64,000 nucleotides of DNA, from the NCBI GenBank assembly GCA_022826745.1, contig JAJDUI010000014.1, positions 84,901 to 148,900 on the forward strand. Reading direction: 5' to 3'. This DNA comes from Thermoanaerobaculia bacterium. GTDB lineage: Bacteria > Acidobacteriota > Thermoanaerobaculia > Multivoradales > Multivoraceae. The notes beneath the pieces were generated by a model. The model worked only from the letters and a program-made list of their open reading frames with translations. It was not told where the DNA came from and did not search any database. The position numbers and the translations under genes are program-made. Positions 36,852 through 43,906 of the stretch are shown here, piece by piece; position 1 is the stretch's first letter, and the number at the start of each line of letters is the position of its first letter.

Positions 36852-38765
36852 ATGCGCCACATTCGAACCGTCATCAGGCTGCTGCCAATCGCTGTCTCCC
36901 TGGCCCTGGCTACTCCGCCGGTTCTCGGCCAGATCCACCGGACGCCGGACCCGGTGCGCCGGGCCGACCTCCACCGTCTCGCCGAAGTCGATCGAATGGT
37001 CATGGTACCTATGCGCGACGGTGTCCGCCTCGCCACCGAGATCTATCGGCCACGGAACGCGCAGGGTCCGGTGCCGGCGGTCTTCTGGCGCACGCCCTAC
37101 AACTTCAGCCCGCTGCCGGAGCCGAACCTGGAACGCCCGAGCGCGCTGCTCAAGTTCGGCCTGGACGCGATCGAGCGCGGCTACGCCTTCGTGGTGCAGA
37201 ACGAGCGCGGCAAGTTCTTCTCCGAGGGCGACTGGGAGATCCTCGGCCGGCCGCGCACGGACGGCTACGACGCGCTGACCTGGATCGCCGACCAGCCGTG
37301 GTCCAGCGGCAAGGTCGCCACGCTCGGCTGCTCCTCGACCGCCGAGTGGCAGATGGGCCTGGCCGCGATGCGGCATCCCGCCCACGCCGCCGCCGTACCG
37401 ATGGGCCAGGGCGCCGGCATCGGCCGCATGGGGCCGTTCCACGAGCAGGGGAACTTCTACCGCGGCGGCGCGCTCCAGCTTCCGATGGCCGTCTGGCTCT
37501 TCGGCGAGCAGAACACCCAGCGGCCGACCTTCCCGCCGGACACCAGCCGGGAGGACCTCGAACGGCTCGCGACCTACTTCGACCTGGCGGCGAAGATGCC
37601 GGCCCTCGACTGGAAGCAGGCGCTGTGGCACCTGCCGATCCAGACCTTGATCGAATCCGTGGGCGGACCGAAGGGAATCTTCGGTCAGTTCGCCGTCCGC
37701 CTGCCGGACGACCCGGCCTGGTACGAAGGCGGCCTCTACCACGACGACGAGCCGTTCGGCGTGCCGGCGCTGTGGGCCAACTCCTGGTACGACCTGTCCG
37801 TTTCGCCGAACCTGGCGCTCTACGGCCATGTCCGCGAGAACGCCGACCCGGAAGTCCGCGATCACCAGTACATGGTCATCGCGCCCAGCCTGCACTGCAA
37901 CATGTACCGGCTGACGAACCCGCTCGTCGTCGGCGAGCGGAACTTCGGCGACACGGACTTCGGTTTCGACGAGATGCTGTGGGCATTCATGGACCGGTTC
38001 ACGAAATCCGAAGCGAACGGCTTCGAGGACCGCTACGCCAGGGTCCGCTACTTCCTGATGGGCGAGGACCGCTGGGAGAACGCCGCCGACTGGCCGCCCG
38101 CCGGTGTCGAACCGATGACCTTCTACCTGGACAGCGACGGCAGCGCGAACAGCGCCGCCGGCGACGGCAGGCTCACGGCGGACAGCGGCGGAGGCGGCGC
38201 CGACGCGGACCGCTTCGTCTACGACCCGGGCTCGCCGGTGCCGACGCATGGCGGCGCCTTCTGCTGCATGGGCGACTACCAGCCCGGCGCCTTCGATCAG
38301 CGCGGAATCGAGGCCCGCACCGACGTGCTCGTGTACACGACGGAGCCGTTCCAGGAACCGCTGGCGGTCGTCGGCTCGATCGATGTCGTCCTGCACGTTT
38401 CATCGGACGCGCCAGACACCGACTTCACAGTCAAGCTGGTCGACGTCCACCCGGACGGCCGCGCCTTCAACCTGGACGACACGATCCTGCGCATGCGCTA
38501 CCGCGAGGGCTTCGACCGCCACGTCTCGATGGAGCCGGGCGAGGTCTACGAGGTGACCCTGGGCCCACTCGCCACCGCCAACGTCTTCGGCGCCGGTCAC
38601 CGCCTGCGGATCGAAGTCTCGAGCAGCAACTTCCCCCGCTACGACCGCAACCTGAACACCGGCGGCAACAACTACGACGAGAGCGAATGGCGGGTGGCCC
38701 GGAACGCCGTCCACCACTCGGCGGAGCAACCCTCGCGGATCGTGCTGCCTGTGCTGGATCGCTAG
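36852..38765 (+). CDS. CocE/NonD-family alpha/beta hydrolase (secreted)
   Basis: A 637-residue hydrolase with a signal peptide (TVIRLLPIAVSLALATPPVLG). The N-terminal alpha/beta-hydrolase part has MVPMRDGVRLATEIYRP, the X-Pro-dipeptidyl/CocE opening. The nucleophile is likely the serine near residue 160 in GCSSTAEW, in place of the usual GxSYxG. The C-terminal jelly-roll domain (about 430-637) is typical of CocE. Substrates include esters, acyl dipeptides and beta-lactams. An AGGAG site is 9 nt before the ATG. The start codon abuts the divergent protease start. Confidence 0.87.
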   Translation: MRHIRTVIRLLPIAVSLALATPPVLGQIHRTPDPVRRADLHRLAEVDRMVMVPMRDGVRLATEIYRPRNAQGPVPAVFWRTPYNFSPLPEPNLERPSALLKFGLDAIERGYAFVVQNERGKFFSEGDWEILGRPRTDGYDALTWIADQPWSSGKVATLGCSSTAEWQMGLAAMRHPAHAAAVPMGQGAGIGRMGPFHEQGNFYRGGALQLPMAVWLFGEQNTQRPTFPPDTSREDLERLATYFDLAAKMPALDWKQALWHLPIQTLIESVGGPKGIFGQFAVRLPDDPAWYEGGLYHDDEPFGVPALWANSWYDLSVSPNLALYGHVRENADPEVRDHQYMVIAPSLHCNMYRLTNPLVVGERNFGDTDFGFDEMLWAFMDRFTKSEANGFEDRYARVRYFLMGEDRWENAADWPPAGVEPMTFYLDSDGSANSAAGDGRLTADSGGGGADADRFVYDPGSPVPTHGGAFCCMGDYQPGAFDQRGIEARTDVLVYTTEPFQEPLAVVGSIDVVLHVSSDAPDTDFTVKLVDVHPDGRAFNLDDTILRMRYREGFDRHVSMEPGEVYEVTLGPLATANVFGAGHRLRIEVSSSNFPRYDRNLNTGGNNYDESEWRVARNAVHHSAEQPSRIVLPVLDR

Positions 38766-38780
38766 TCAGGACAGCGCTCG

Positions 38781-38843
38781 ACTGTCGGTGCGCCGGCCAA
38801 CTGTCGGTGCGCCGGCCTTCTGGCCGGCATCCGCCGGAGGCGG
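38781..38843. repeat. REP-like repeat (copy A), with an 18-bp tandem duplication
   Basis: The 18-mer ACTGTCGGTGCGCCGGCC occurs at 38781-38798 and again at 38800-38817. The second copy leads into a GCCGGCC-TTCT-GGCCGGC hairpin (38811-38828), then CCGCC-GGA-GGCGG (38831-38843). It lies in the 95-bp gap between the convergent CocE and sulfatase genes. The same 18-mer recurs inverted at 49980-49997; related copies are at 41453 and 53534. Confidence 0.8.
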
Positions 38844-38860
38844 AATCCGCCAGCACGCTG

Positions 38861-40258
38861 CTAAGGCTCCAGCGGCGGCACCTTCTGGCTGAACTTCACG
38901 CCGGTCACGCGGTCCGTGTTGTCCGCCCGCCGCCGGCGACTCGGCGGGAAGTCCCCCGTCCGCTCGATCCACTCATCGAGAACCCGGCTCAACCGGCGGG
39001 CAACCTGCTCCACTTCCGGCCTGCCGGCCAGGTTCACAAGTTCGTGCGGATCCGACTCCAGGTCATAGACCTCGATCATCGGCCTCGGCGCCTCGAACAG
39101 CCGCGCCTGACCCGGCGTCAACTCTCCAGCCTCACGCGCGGCCGTCAGGCTGTACCAGGACGGACTGCGCGAGGCGTCGGCCGGCGTGCAGAGCGGCAGT
39201 TCCGTGTACGCATTCCGGATCAGCTTGTAGCGCGGGCCGCGCACAGCTCGGATGTGCTCGTCGCAGTTGTGCCAGTTCCGCTCGGCGAACACGTGCTCAC
39301 GGCCGGGCGGGGCCTGGTCCCGGAGCGCCGCAAGGAAGCTCGTGCCGTGGAAGCCCTCGGGTTCCGACGCCCCGGCCGCCTCGAGGAGGGTCGGAGCCAG
39401 GTCGATCACGCTCGCTAGCCCCGCATAGCGGACGCCTTTCGGCGTCACGCCCGGCCAGGAGAAGATCAACGGCGTGCGGATGCCGGCGTCGTACGCGGTC
39501 GCCTTGGCGCGCGGGAACGGCATCCCGTTGTCGCTCAGGAAGACGACCAGGGTGTTGTCGCGCAGCTCGCGCCGGTCCAGTTCAGCCAGCATCCGGCCGA
39601 TCTCGCCATCCATCCGCGAGATCTCGTCATAGTAGAAGGCCAGGTCGCTGCGCGTCGCCGCGTCGTCGACCAGGTAGGGCGGCACCGGGACCTCGCCCGG
39701 ATCGTGCGGCGGATCGACCGCGTCGGCCGAGTACGGTCGGTGCGGATCGCGGAAGCCGACCCAGAGGAAGAAAGGCCGCTCCCCCGCCTGGTCCAGGAAA
39801 CCGGGCAGGCCTTCCCAGGTCTGCTCCGAGAACCACTCGAACTGCCGCTCGCCCTCCGGGCCGTAATGGGTCTTCCGCATGTGCCCGGTGAAGTAGCCCT
39901 CGCGGGCGAGGTAGGCCGGCACCAGGTCCACGCCTGCGGACAACGGCGTATGCAGATCCTCGGCGCCCGTGGCGTGCGGATACCGACCGGAGAGGATGCT
40001 GATCCGCGACGGACTGCAGGACGCCGTCGTAAGGAAGGCGTTCTCGAACACGACCCCGGATGCCGCCAGACCGTCCAGGTTCGGCGTCCGCACGACCCGG
40101 TTGCGGTACGCCCCGAAGTCCGACCAGCCGGCGTCGTCGGCGACGAAGACGACGATGTTCGGCGGCTCGTCGACGCCCCGCGCGGGCGGGCTCGTCGCCG
40201 CCGCCAGCAGGAGCCCCAAGCCCAGGAATCCCAGGCTCGGAGAGCGGATGCGGCGCAT
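38861..40258 (-). CDS. Sulfatase (formylglycine-dependent, arylsulfatase family)
   Basis: A 465-residue protein with a signal peptide (SLGFLGLGLLLAAATSPPARG). The active-site motif CSPSR (Cys81) is a Cys-type formylglycine site. The paired aspartates in VFVADDAGWSDFG and a later SDNGMPFPRAK block supply the metal site. It is slightly short for arylsulfatases. The family removes sulfate esters from glycans or aromatics. It needs a formylglycine-generating enzyme, which is not seen in this window. A second sulfatase is at 55363. Confidence 0.88.
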   Translation of the reverse strand: MRRIRSPSLGFLGLGLLLAAATSPPARGVDEPPNIVVFVADDAGWSDFGAYRNRVVRTPNLDGLAASGVVFENAFLTTASCSPSRISILSGRYPHATGAEDLHTPLSAGVDLVPAYLAREGYFTGHMRKTHYGPEGERQFEWFSEQTWEGLPGFLDQAGERPFFLWVGFRDPHRPYSADAVDPPHDPGEVPVPPYLVDDAATRSDLAFYYDEISRMDGEIGRMLAELDRRELRDNTLVVFLSDNGMPFPRAKATAYDAGIRTPLIFSWPGVTPKGVRYAGLASVIDLAPTLLEAAGASEPEGFHGTSFLAALRDQAPPGREHVFAERNWHNCDEHIRAVRGPRYKLIRNAYTELPLCTPADASRSPSWYSLTAAREAGELTPGQARLFEAPRPMIEVYDLESDPHELVNLAGRPEVEQVARRLSRVLDEWIERTGDFPPSRRRRADNTDRVTGVKFSQKVPPLEP

Positions 40259-40283
40259 GGGCTCGCGCGCCCGGCCGGCTCGT

Positions 40284-41372
40284 CTACTCGCCGCCGCCCG
40301 CCGCCGCGATCGCGTCAGCCTCCAGCAGCCGCGCGCCCCGCATCACGTTGCCCAGCGCGTAGTTGCCCTCGTGGCAGGCGTACTCGAAGACCTTGTTGGG
40401 CGTCGACCGCCACACGTACTCGCCGCTCCAGGCCGTCTCCCAGACGTTCGGGTCTTCGACCGTGAAGCCGTAGAGCAGATCGCCGTCCGGCAGGCGCTGG
40501 AAGCGCTCCACGACATGCAGGTCCTTCGTCGCCGAACCGAGACCCGGTTCTTCGCCGAAGTTCGTCGTGTCGACGACCAGGGTGTCGCCGTCCCACCAGC
40601 CGATCGAGTCGCCCATCCACCGCCGTTCCTGGGCCGGAGCGTGCTCGCCGCCGATCCGCACGACGCGGGCGTCGTGGACCATCTCGATCAGGATCATCAC
40701 GTGGTTCCCGGTCTGCACGATCCGCTTGTGGTTGTTGTAGAGCGCCGGGAGCATCGGCGGGCCGCCGGTAGAACTGAAGCCCATCAGGCAACGCTCCGGC
40801 AGAGGCCGCTGCTCCATGTTGTCGTAGGGGCCGGAGCGATCCTCGTTCTCCTCCAGCCACCAGGCGGTTCCCGTGTTCTTGTGGCCGAACGCGGCAAACT
40901 GAGCCGCCGCGCGGGCCATCCCGGCAGGCGTCATCTCCGGGTACTGGCCGTTCGGCGGATCCGTGATGATCGAGGTCCGCCACTTGCCGTCGATCCGGAC
41001 CACGTTGTCGCCCGGATCCATGTAGAAGGCGTTGTAACCGCCGCTGCCGCCGGAGGCGACCTCGAGGCCCGGATCGAAGATCGGCGCCCCGCCCACCGGC
41101 GGCGCCTCGCGGTTCGGATCGCTGGGCTTGAAGTCCGCCTCGTAGATCTCGGCCTTGCGGCGGGCGATCGCCGCAGCTTCCTCGTCGGTCAGGGTCAGCC
41201 GGTCGCCGAACTCGCGCGGCCTCGTGAGGGGAGTCAGCGTCGCGACGTCGTAGGCGCCGGAGAGATCCGGCTTGCCGTCGGGCCGGCGCGGAATCTCGTC
41301 CTGCGCGGCAACGGCGATCGGGGCGGCCAGGAGCACCGCCAGGCTCAGGAGTAGGGAACGCTCAAACTTCAT
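40284..41372 (-). CDS. Secreted uncharacterised protein, PDLSG/YACHEGNY family (copy 4)
   Basis: A 362-residue exported protein with a signal peptide (SLLLSLAVLLAAPIAVAA) and a GGAGGT site 5-6 nt upstream of the ATG. Blocks: IPRRPDGKPDLSGAYDVATL, GGYNAFYMDPG, RTSIITDPPNGQYPEMT, ERCLMGFSSTGGPP, YNNHKRIVQTGNHVMILIEM, WDGDTLVVDTTNF and YEYACHEGNYALGN. It lies upstream of the sulfatase gene on the same strand (25 bp gap). Close resemblance to copies 1 and 2 suggests recent duplication; the role is unknown. Confidence 0.85.
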   Translation of the reverse strand: MKFERSLLLSLAVLLAAPIAVAAQDEIPRRPDGKPDLSGAYDVATLTPLTRPREFGDRLTLTDEEAAAIARRKAEIYEADFKPSDPNREAPPVGGAPIFDPGLEVASGGSGGYNAFYMDPGDNVVRIDGKWRTSIITDPPNGQYPEMTPAGMARAAAQFAAFGHKNTGTAWWLEENEDRSGPYDNMEQRPLPERCLMGFSSTGGPPMLPALYNNHKRIVQTGNHVMILIEMVHDARVVRIGGEHAPAQERRWMGDSIGWWDGDTLVVDTTNFGEEPGLGSATKDLHVVERFQRLPDGDLLYGFTVEDPNVWETAWSGEYVWRSTPNKVFEYACHEGNYALGNVMRGARLLEADAIAAAGGGE

Positions 41373-41452
41373 CCGGCACCTCCTCGGGCATCGGTCTCTG
41401 GGTGGTGCCGCAACGCTACCACTCCTGGCCAGGAGCCTGAGAGGCGGAAACC

Positions 41453-41495
41453 GGGTGCGCCGGCACCCTCGCCGGCATCCGGCGCGAAGCGCTGG
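41453..41495. repeat. REP-like repeat (copy B)
   Basis: A 43-bp element starting GGGTGCGCCGGC, with GCCGGC repeated and a final GGCGCGAAGCGC hairpin-like part. It matches the element at 53534-53576 with four differences over 43 bp. It lies between the copy-4 gene and the TonB-like gene. Confidence 0.78.
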
Positions 41496-41541
41496 CTAGA
41501 GCCGCCAAACCCGCCGCTTCGCTGCCTTCTACGGCACAGGC

Positions 41542-42054
41542 TCAGCCGATCTTGCCGAGCTGGTAGTTCACTGTGACGTTGTAGCTGACCGGGATGGGCT
41601 CCCCATCTATTGTCGCGGGCTCGAACTTCCACTGCTTCACCGCGTCGACGGCCGCCTCCGTGAGACCCATGGGAAGTTCCTTGAGCACGTCGACATCGAC
41701 AACGTTGCCTTCCTGGTCGATCGCCGTCTGCAGGATGACGACGCCCTGGAGCCGAGCCTCCCGCGCAAGCTCGGTGTACTCCGGCTTCACATCGTGGACC
41801 TTCACCGGCCGAGAGGCTCCGGGAGGCAGCGGCTGGAAACCGGCCCTGAGCATCGCCGAATCCGCAGGAGCAGGAGCCTCTGCTGGTGCGGTCACGTGCC
41901 GCAACACCTCAAGAGCCGCCGCTTCGACCGTGTCGTGCGACTCCCGCTCCATCGGCAACTGAGACCGCACGACAAAGCCGAGAGTGAACGCCACAGCCAG
42001 GGCGAGCACCGCCCCAATGATCCTGTTCAGACTTGCTGGATTCTCCGTCGTCAT
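41542..42054 (-). CDS. TonB-family C-terminal domain protein (energy transducer-like)
   Basis: A 170-residue protein with one N-terminal transmembrane helix (IIGAVLALAVAFTLGFVVRS), a short proline/alanine linker, and a TonB C-terminal domain (about 85-165) with VVILQTAIDQEGNVVDV and AAVDAVKQWKFEPATIDGE. It could energise one of the TonB-dependent receptors, though no ExbB/ExbD genes are present. A GGGAGGTGACC site precedes the ATG. It is shorter than canonical TonB, and lacks the long Pro-rich spacer. This resembles stand-alone TonB-like proteins common in environmental Gram-negatives. Confidence 0.83.
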   Translation of the reverse strand: MTTENPASLNRIIGAVLALAVAFTLGFVVRSQLPMERESHDTVEAAALEVLRHVTAPAEAPAPADSAMLRAGFQPLPPGASRPVKVHDVKPEYTELAREARLQGVVILQTAIDQEGNVVDVDVLKELPMGLTEAAVDAVKQWKFEPATIDGEPIPVSYNVTVNYQLGKIG

Positions 42055-42170
42055 CTGGTCACCTCCCAGTGGCTGATTGGATGTGTCACATCACAACCAA
42101 CAGGGTGACCGCCAGATTCCGGCTGTCAGGCGACGCGCAGTGAAGCCGCCGCGATCGCGACCTCGACGCT

Positions 42171-42632
42171 CTACGGCTGGCCCGAGGACTCCCGGTCGTC
42201 GTACGGCGCGCCCGTGCCCGAGGAACCGGCAAACAGACGGCGGCCGTCGGGAAGCGTCACATCGCGGCCATTCGCCCGCGGCGCCCCGTCGATCGCCTGG
42301 TAGCCCTCGACGAGCACCTCGGTGCCCGGAGCGACCGAGTTCTTCTTCCAGCCGCGCCGCACCAGGGCGCCCGGCGGTCCGCATTCGACCATCCAGGCCG
42401 TCACCGTGCCGTCGTCGTCCGTGACGTCGATGTGAATCCAGGCGTGCGGGTTCACCCATTCGACCTTCGTCACCTTGCCGCGCAGCCGCACCGGCTTCGT
42501 CGCGTCGAACTCGGCCGCGAAGGCGTGGTGCGCGGCGGCCGGCTCGGGCGAAGCCATGAGGCTCAGAGCCACTGCGGCAGCGAGGCCGAGGGCTGGCAGG
42601 GCAAGGCGAGTGCAGAATCGCGTCGTCTTCAT
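42171..42632 (-). CDS. DUF6152-family secreted protein
   Basis: A 153-residue protein with a signal peptide (LALPALGLAAAVALSLMAS). The DUF6152 core is clear: AHHAFAAEFDATKPVRLRGK, VTKVEWVNPHAWIHIDV and LVEGYQAIDG. The family has an OB-fold-like beta pattern and unknown function. It often co-occurs in genomes with the PDLSG/YACHEGNY secreted family, and here a member of that family is two genes away. The final 20 residues are Ser/Asp-rich and not conserved in the family. Confidence 0.85.
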   Translation of the reverse strand: MKTTRFCTRLALPALGLAAAVALSLMASPEPAAAHHAFAAEFDATKPVRLRGKVTKVEWVNPHAWIHIDVTDDDGTVTAWMVECGPPGALVRRGWKKNSVAPGTEVLVEGYQAIDGAPRANGRDVTLPDGRRLFAGSSGTGAPYDDRESSGQP

Positions 42633-42728
42633 CGGCGTCTTCCTGTGGACGATCTTCGGAGATCAGACCCTACCACCGGCCGACAGAGGCCCATCGAGAT
42701 CAACCACTCCGCGCTGACTTCGCCCCTT

Positions 42729-42749
42729 AGTTATCATTTACTGATAACT
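42729..42749. promoter_or_regulatory. Palindromic operator of the TumE/TumA pair
   Basis: AGTTATCA-TTTAC-TGATAACT, two 8-bp arms with a 5-bp spacer, an AT-rich island in GC-rich DNA. It ends 8 bp before the GTG start of tumE, so it must cover the promoter or transcription start. Autoregulation by the HTH protein TumA is the likely meaning; this is inferred. Confidence 0.7.
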
Positions 42750-42756
42750 TCTCGCG

Positions 42757-43128
42757 GTGACGACGGACGACCGCGACCCTGGGCTCGACGCGCTGCTGGA
42801 CCTTCACGGCCAGACGCTGTTCGTGGACGAGGTCGGCCACTGGGTGAAGTTCATCGTGAAACGCACCGAAGTGACTCCTGAACGACCGCATGGACTCCGC
42901 TACTCGCTGACCCTTCACGCTCCAGACGGTGCGAGGTTGGTCGGATTCGACAACGCGCATCCGCTAAAGCCGGGCCGAACACCAGGAGCGCGGAAGAGCC
43001 GAGCCAGCGACCATCGCCATCGCCTCACGACAGTCCGACCCTACGACTACAAGGACGCGGCCGCGCTGCTCGAGGACTTCTGGAAGACCGTAGATGAGGT
43101 TCTGCATGAGAGAGGATCAATCCCATGA
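42757..43128 (+). CDS. tumE: TumE-family toxin (DUF6516-like)
   Basis: A 123-residue protein with a GTG start at 42757, just 8 bp after the palindrome. The pattern DVVD-like opening (LFVDEVGHWVKFIVKRTEVTPERPHGLRYSLTLH) and the C-terminal DYKDAAALLEDFWKTVDEV match the TumE toxin family. These are small toxins of a type II toxin-antitoxin module, whose molecular target is not settled. Its last bases overlap the start of tumA (ATGA), as expected for a two-gene toxin-antitoxin operon. No ribosome site is evident, so leaderless or weak translation is possible. Confidence 0.8.
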   Translation: MTTDDRDPGLDALLDLHGQTLFVDEVGHWVKFIVKRTEVTPERPHGLRYSLTLHAPDGARLVGFDNAHPLKPGRTPGARKSRASDHRHRLTTVRPYDYKDAAALLEDFWKTVDEVLHERGSIP

Positions 43129-43520
43129 AGACACTGAGGATCGGCATTGCTGACTACGGCCAGATGAAGGAACGTACGCTGGCGATCGCCCGCGGCGACT
43201 ACCGCCCGGCCAGGGGAGAGCCGACAGTCTGGTTCACGTCCATCGAGAGCTTCGCCAAGGTGCTCTCTGAACGGAACCGTGAACTGCTCACGCTGATTGC
43301 GGAGGAGAAGCCCGACTCGCTTACCGAGTTGGCGGCGCTTTCGGGCAGAAACAAGTCGAATCTCTCCCGCACGCTGAAGACCATGGCCCGCCACGGCCTC
43401 GTGGAACTGGAGAAGGGGCAGAGTGGAAGGCTGATTCCGCAGGTTCCCTACCATCAGGTGACGCTCGATGTCAGTCTGCTCCCCGGGACGAAATCGGCGA
43501 CAAGAACGTCTGCGCCCTGA
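43125..43520 (+). CDS. tumA: TumA-family antitoxin / HTH DNA-binding protein
   Basis: A 131-residue protein with a winged helix-turn-helix: the block SLTELAALSGRNKSNLSRTL (about 66-85) is a MarR-like recognition helix. It matches the HVO_A0114-type DNA-binding proteins that pair with TumE. It likely neutralises TumE and represses the operon through the palindrome upstream. The last 15 residues (PGTKSATRTSAP) look disordered. The start overlaps the tumE stop by 4 bp. Confidence 0.82.
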   Translation: MKTLRIGIADYGQMKERTLAIARGDYRPARGEPTVWFTSIESFAKVLSERNRELLTLIAEEKPDSLTELAALSGRNKSNLSRTLKTMARHGLVELEKGQSGRLIPQVPYHQVTLDVSLLPGTKSATRTSAP

Positions 43521-43906
43521 CACGACGCAGGAAGTCGCCCGGGTCGCGGCACTCGACCGGCGGCCGTTATCGGTCCGGCGGTCTAGACGGTCGGGGTGAG
43601 CCCAGCCAGTCAGGTGTCGACAGCAGCCAGTAGCCGCGATGCCGCGCCTCAACCGACGCGCGCGTCTAGACGCTCTGCTCCGAGTGTCGGTCACCGGATC
43701 TCGGGACAGGCCTTGAAGCACAGCTCTCATCACCGCCGGCTAGCCGCGCTGCACTCGTGTGTTTTCGACGATCCAATCCCACGGAGCTTTGTCCCAGGCA
43801 AAGCGGCATCCTCGCCGGGCCGGCCACGACACGACTCGGAACCAACCAGACCAAGGCCCCCGAGCTACACTCCCGCTCCATCGAGCAGGCAGGAGAGGAA
43901 GACGGC
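43521..43906. other. 386-bp intergenic region upstream of mcrB
   Basis: No credible gene is seen. A GGAGAGGA ribosome site occurs just before the mcrB ATG, and a TACACT hexamer at 43865-43870 could be a -10 box about 37 bp upstream of the start. Two copies of the TCTAGACG octamer occur at 43585-43592 and about 43666-43673. No strong hairpin or repeat was found otherwise. Confidence 0.4.

Noticed and set aside
36852..38396. Long upstream extension of the metzincin gene
   Set aside because: It is antisense to the CocE hydrolase gene; the signal peptide begins at the ATG at 36851.
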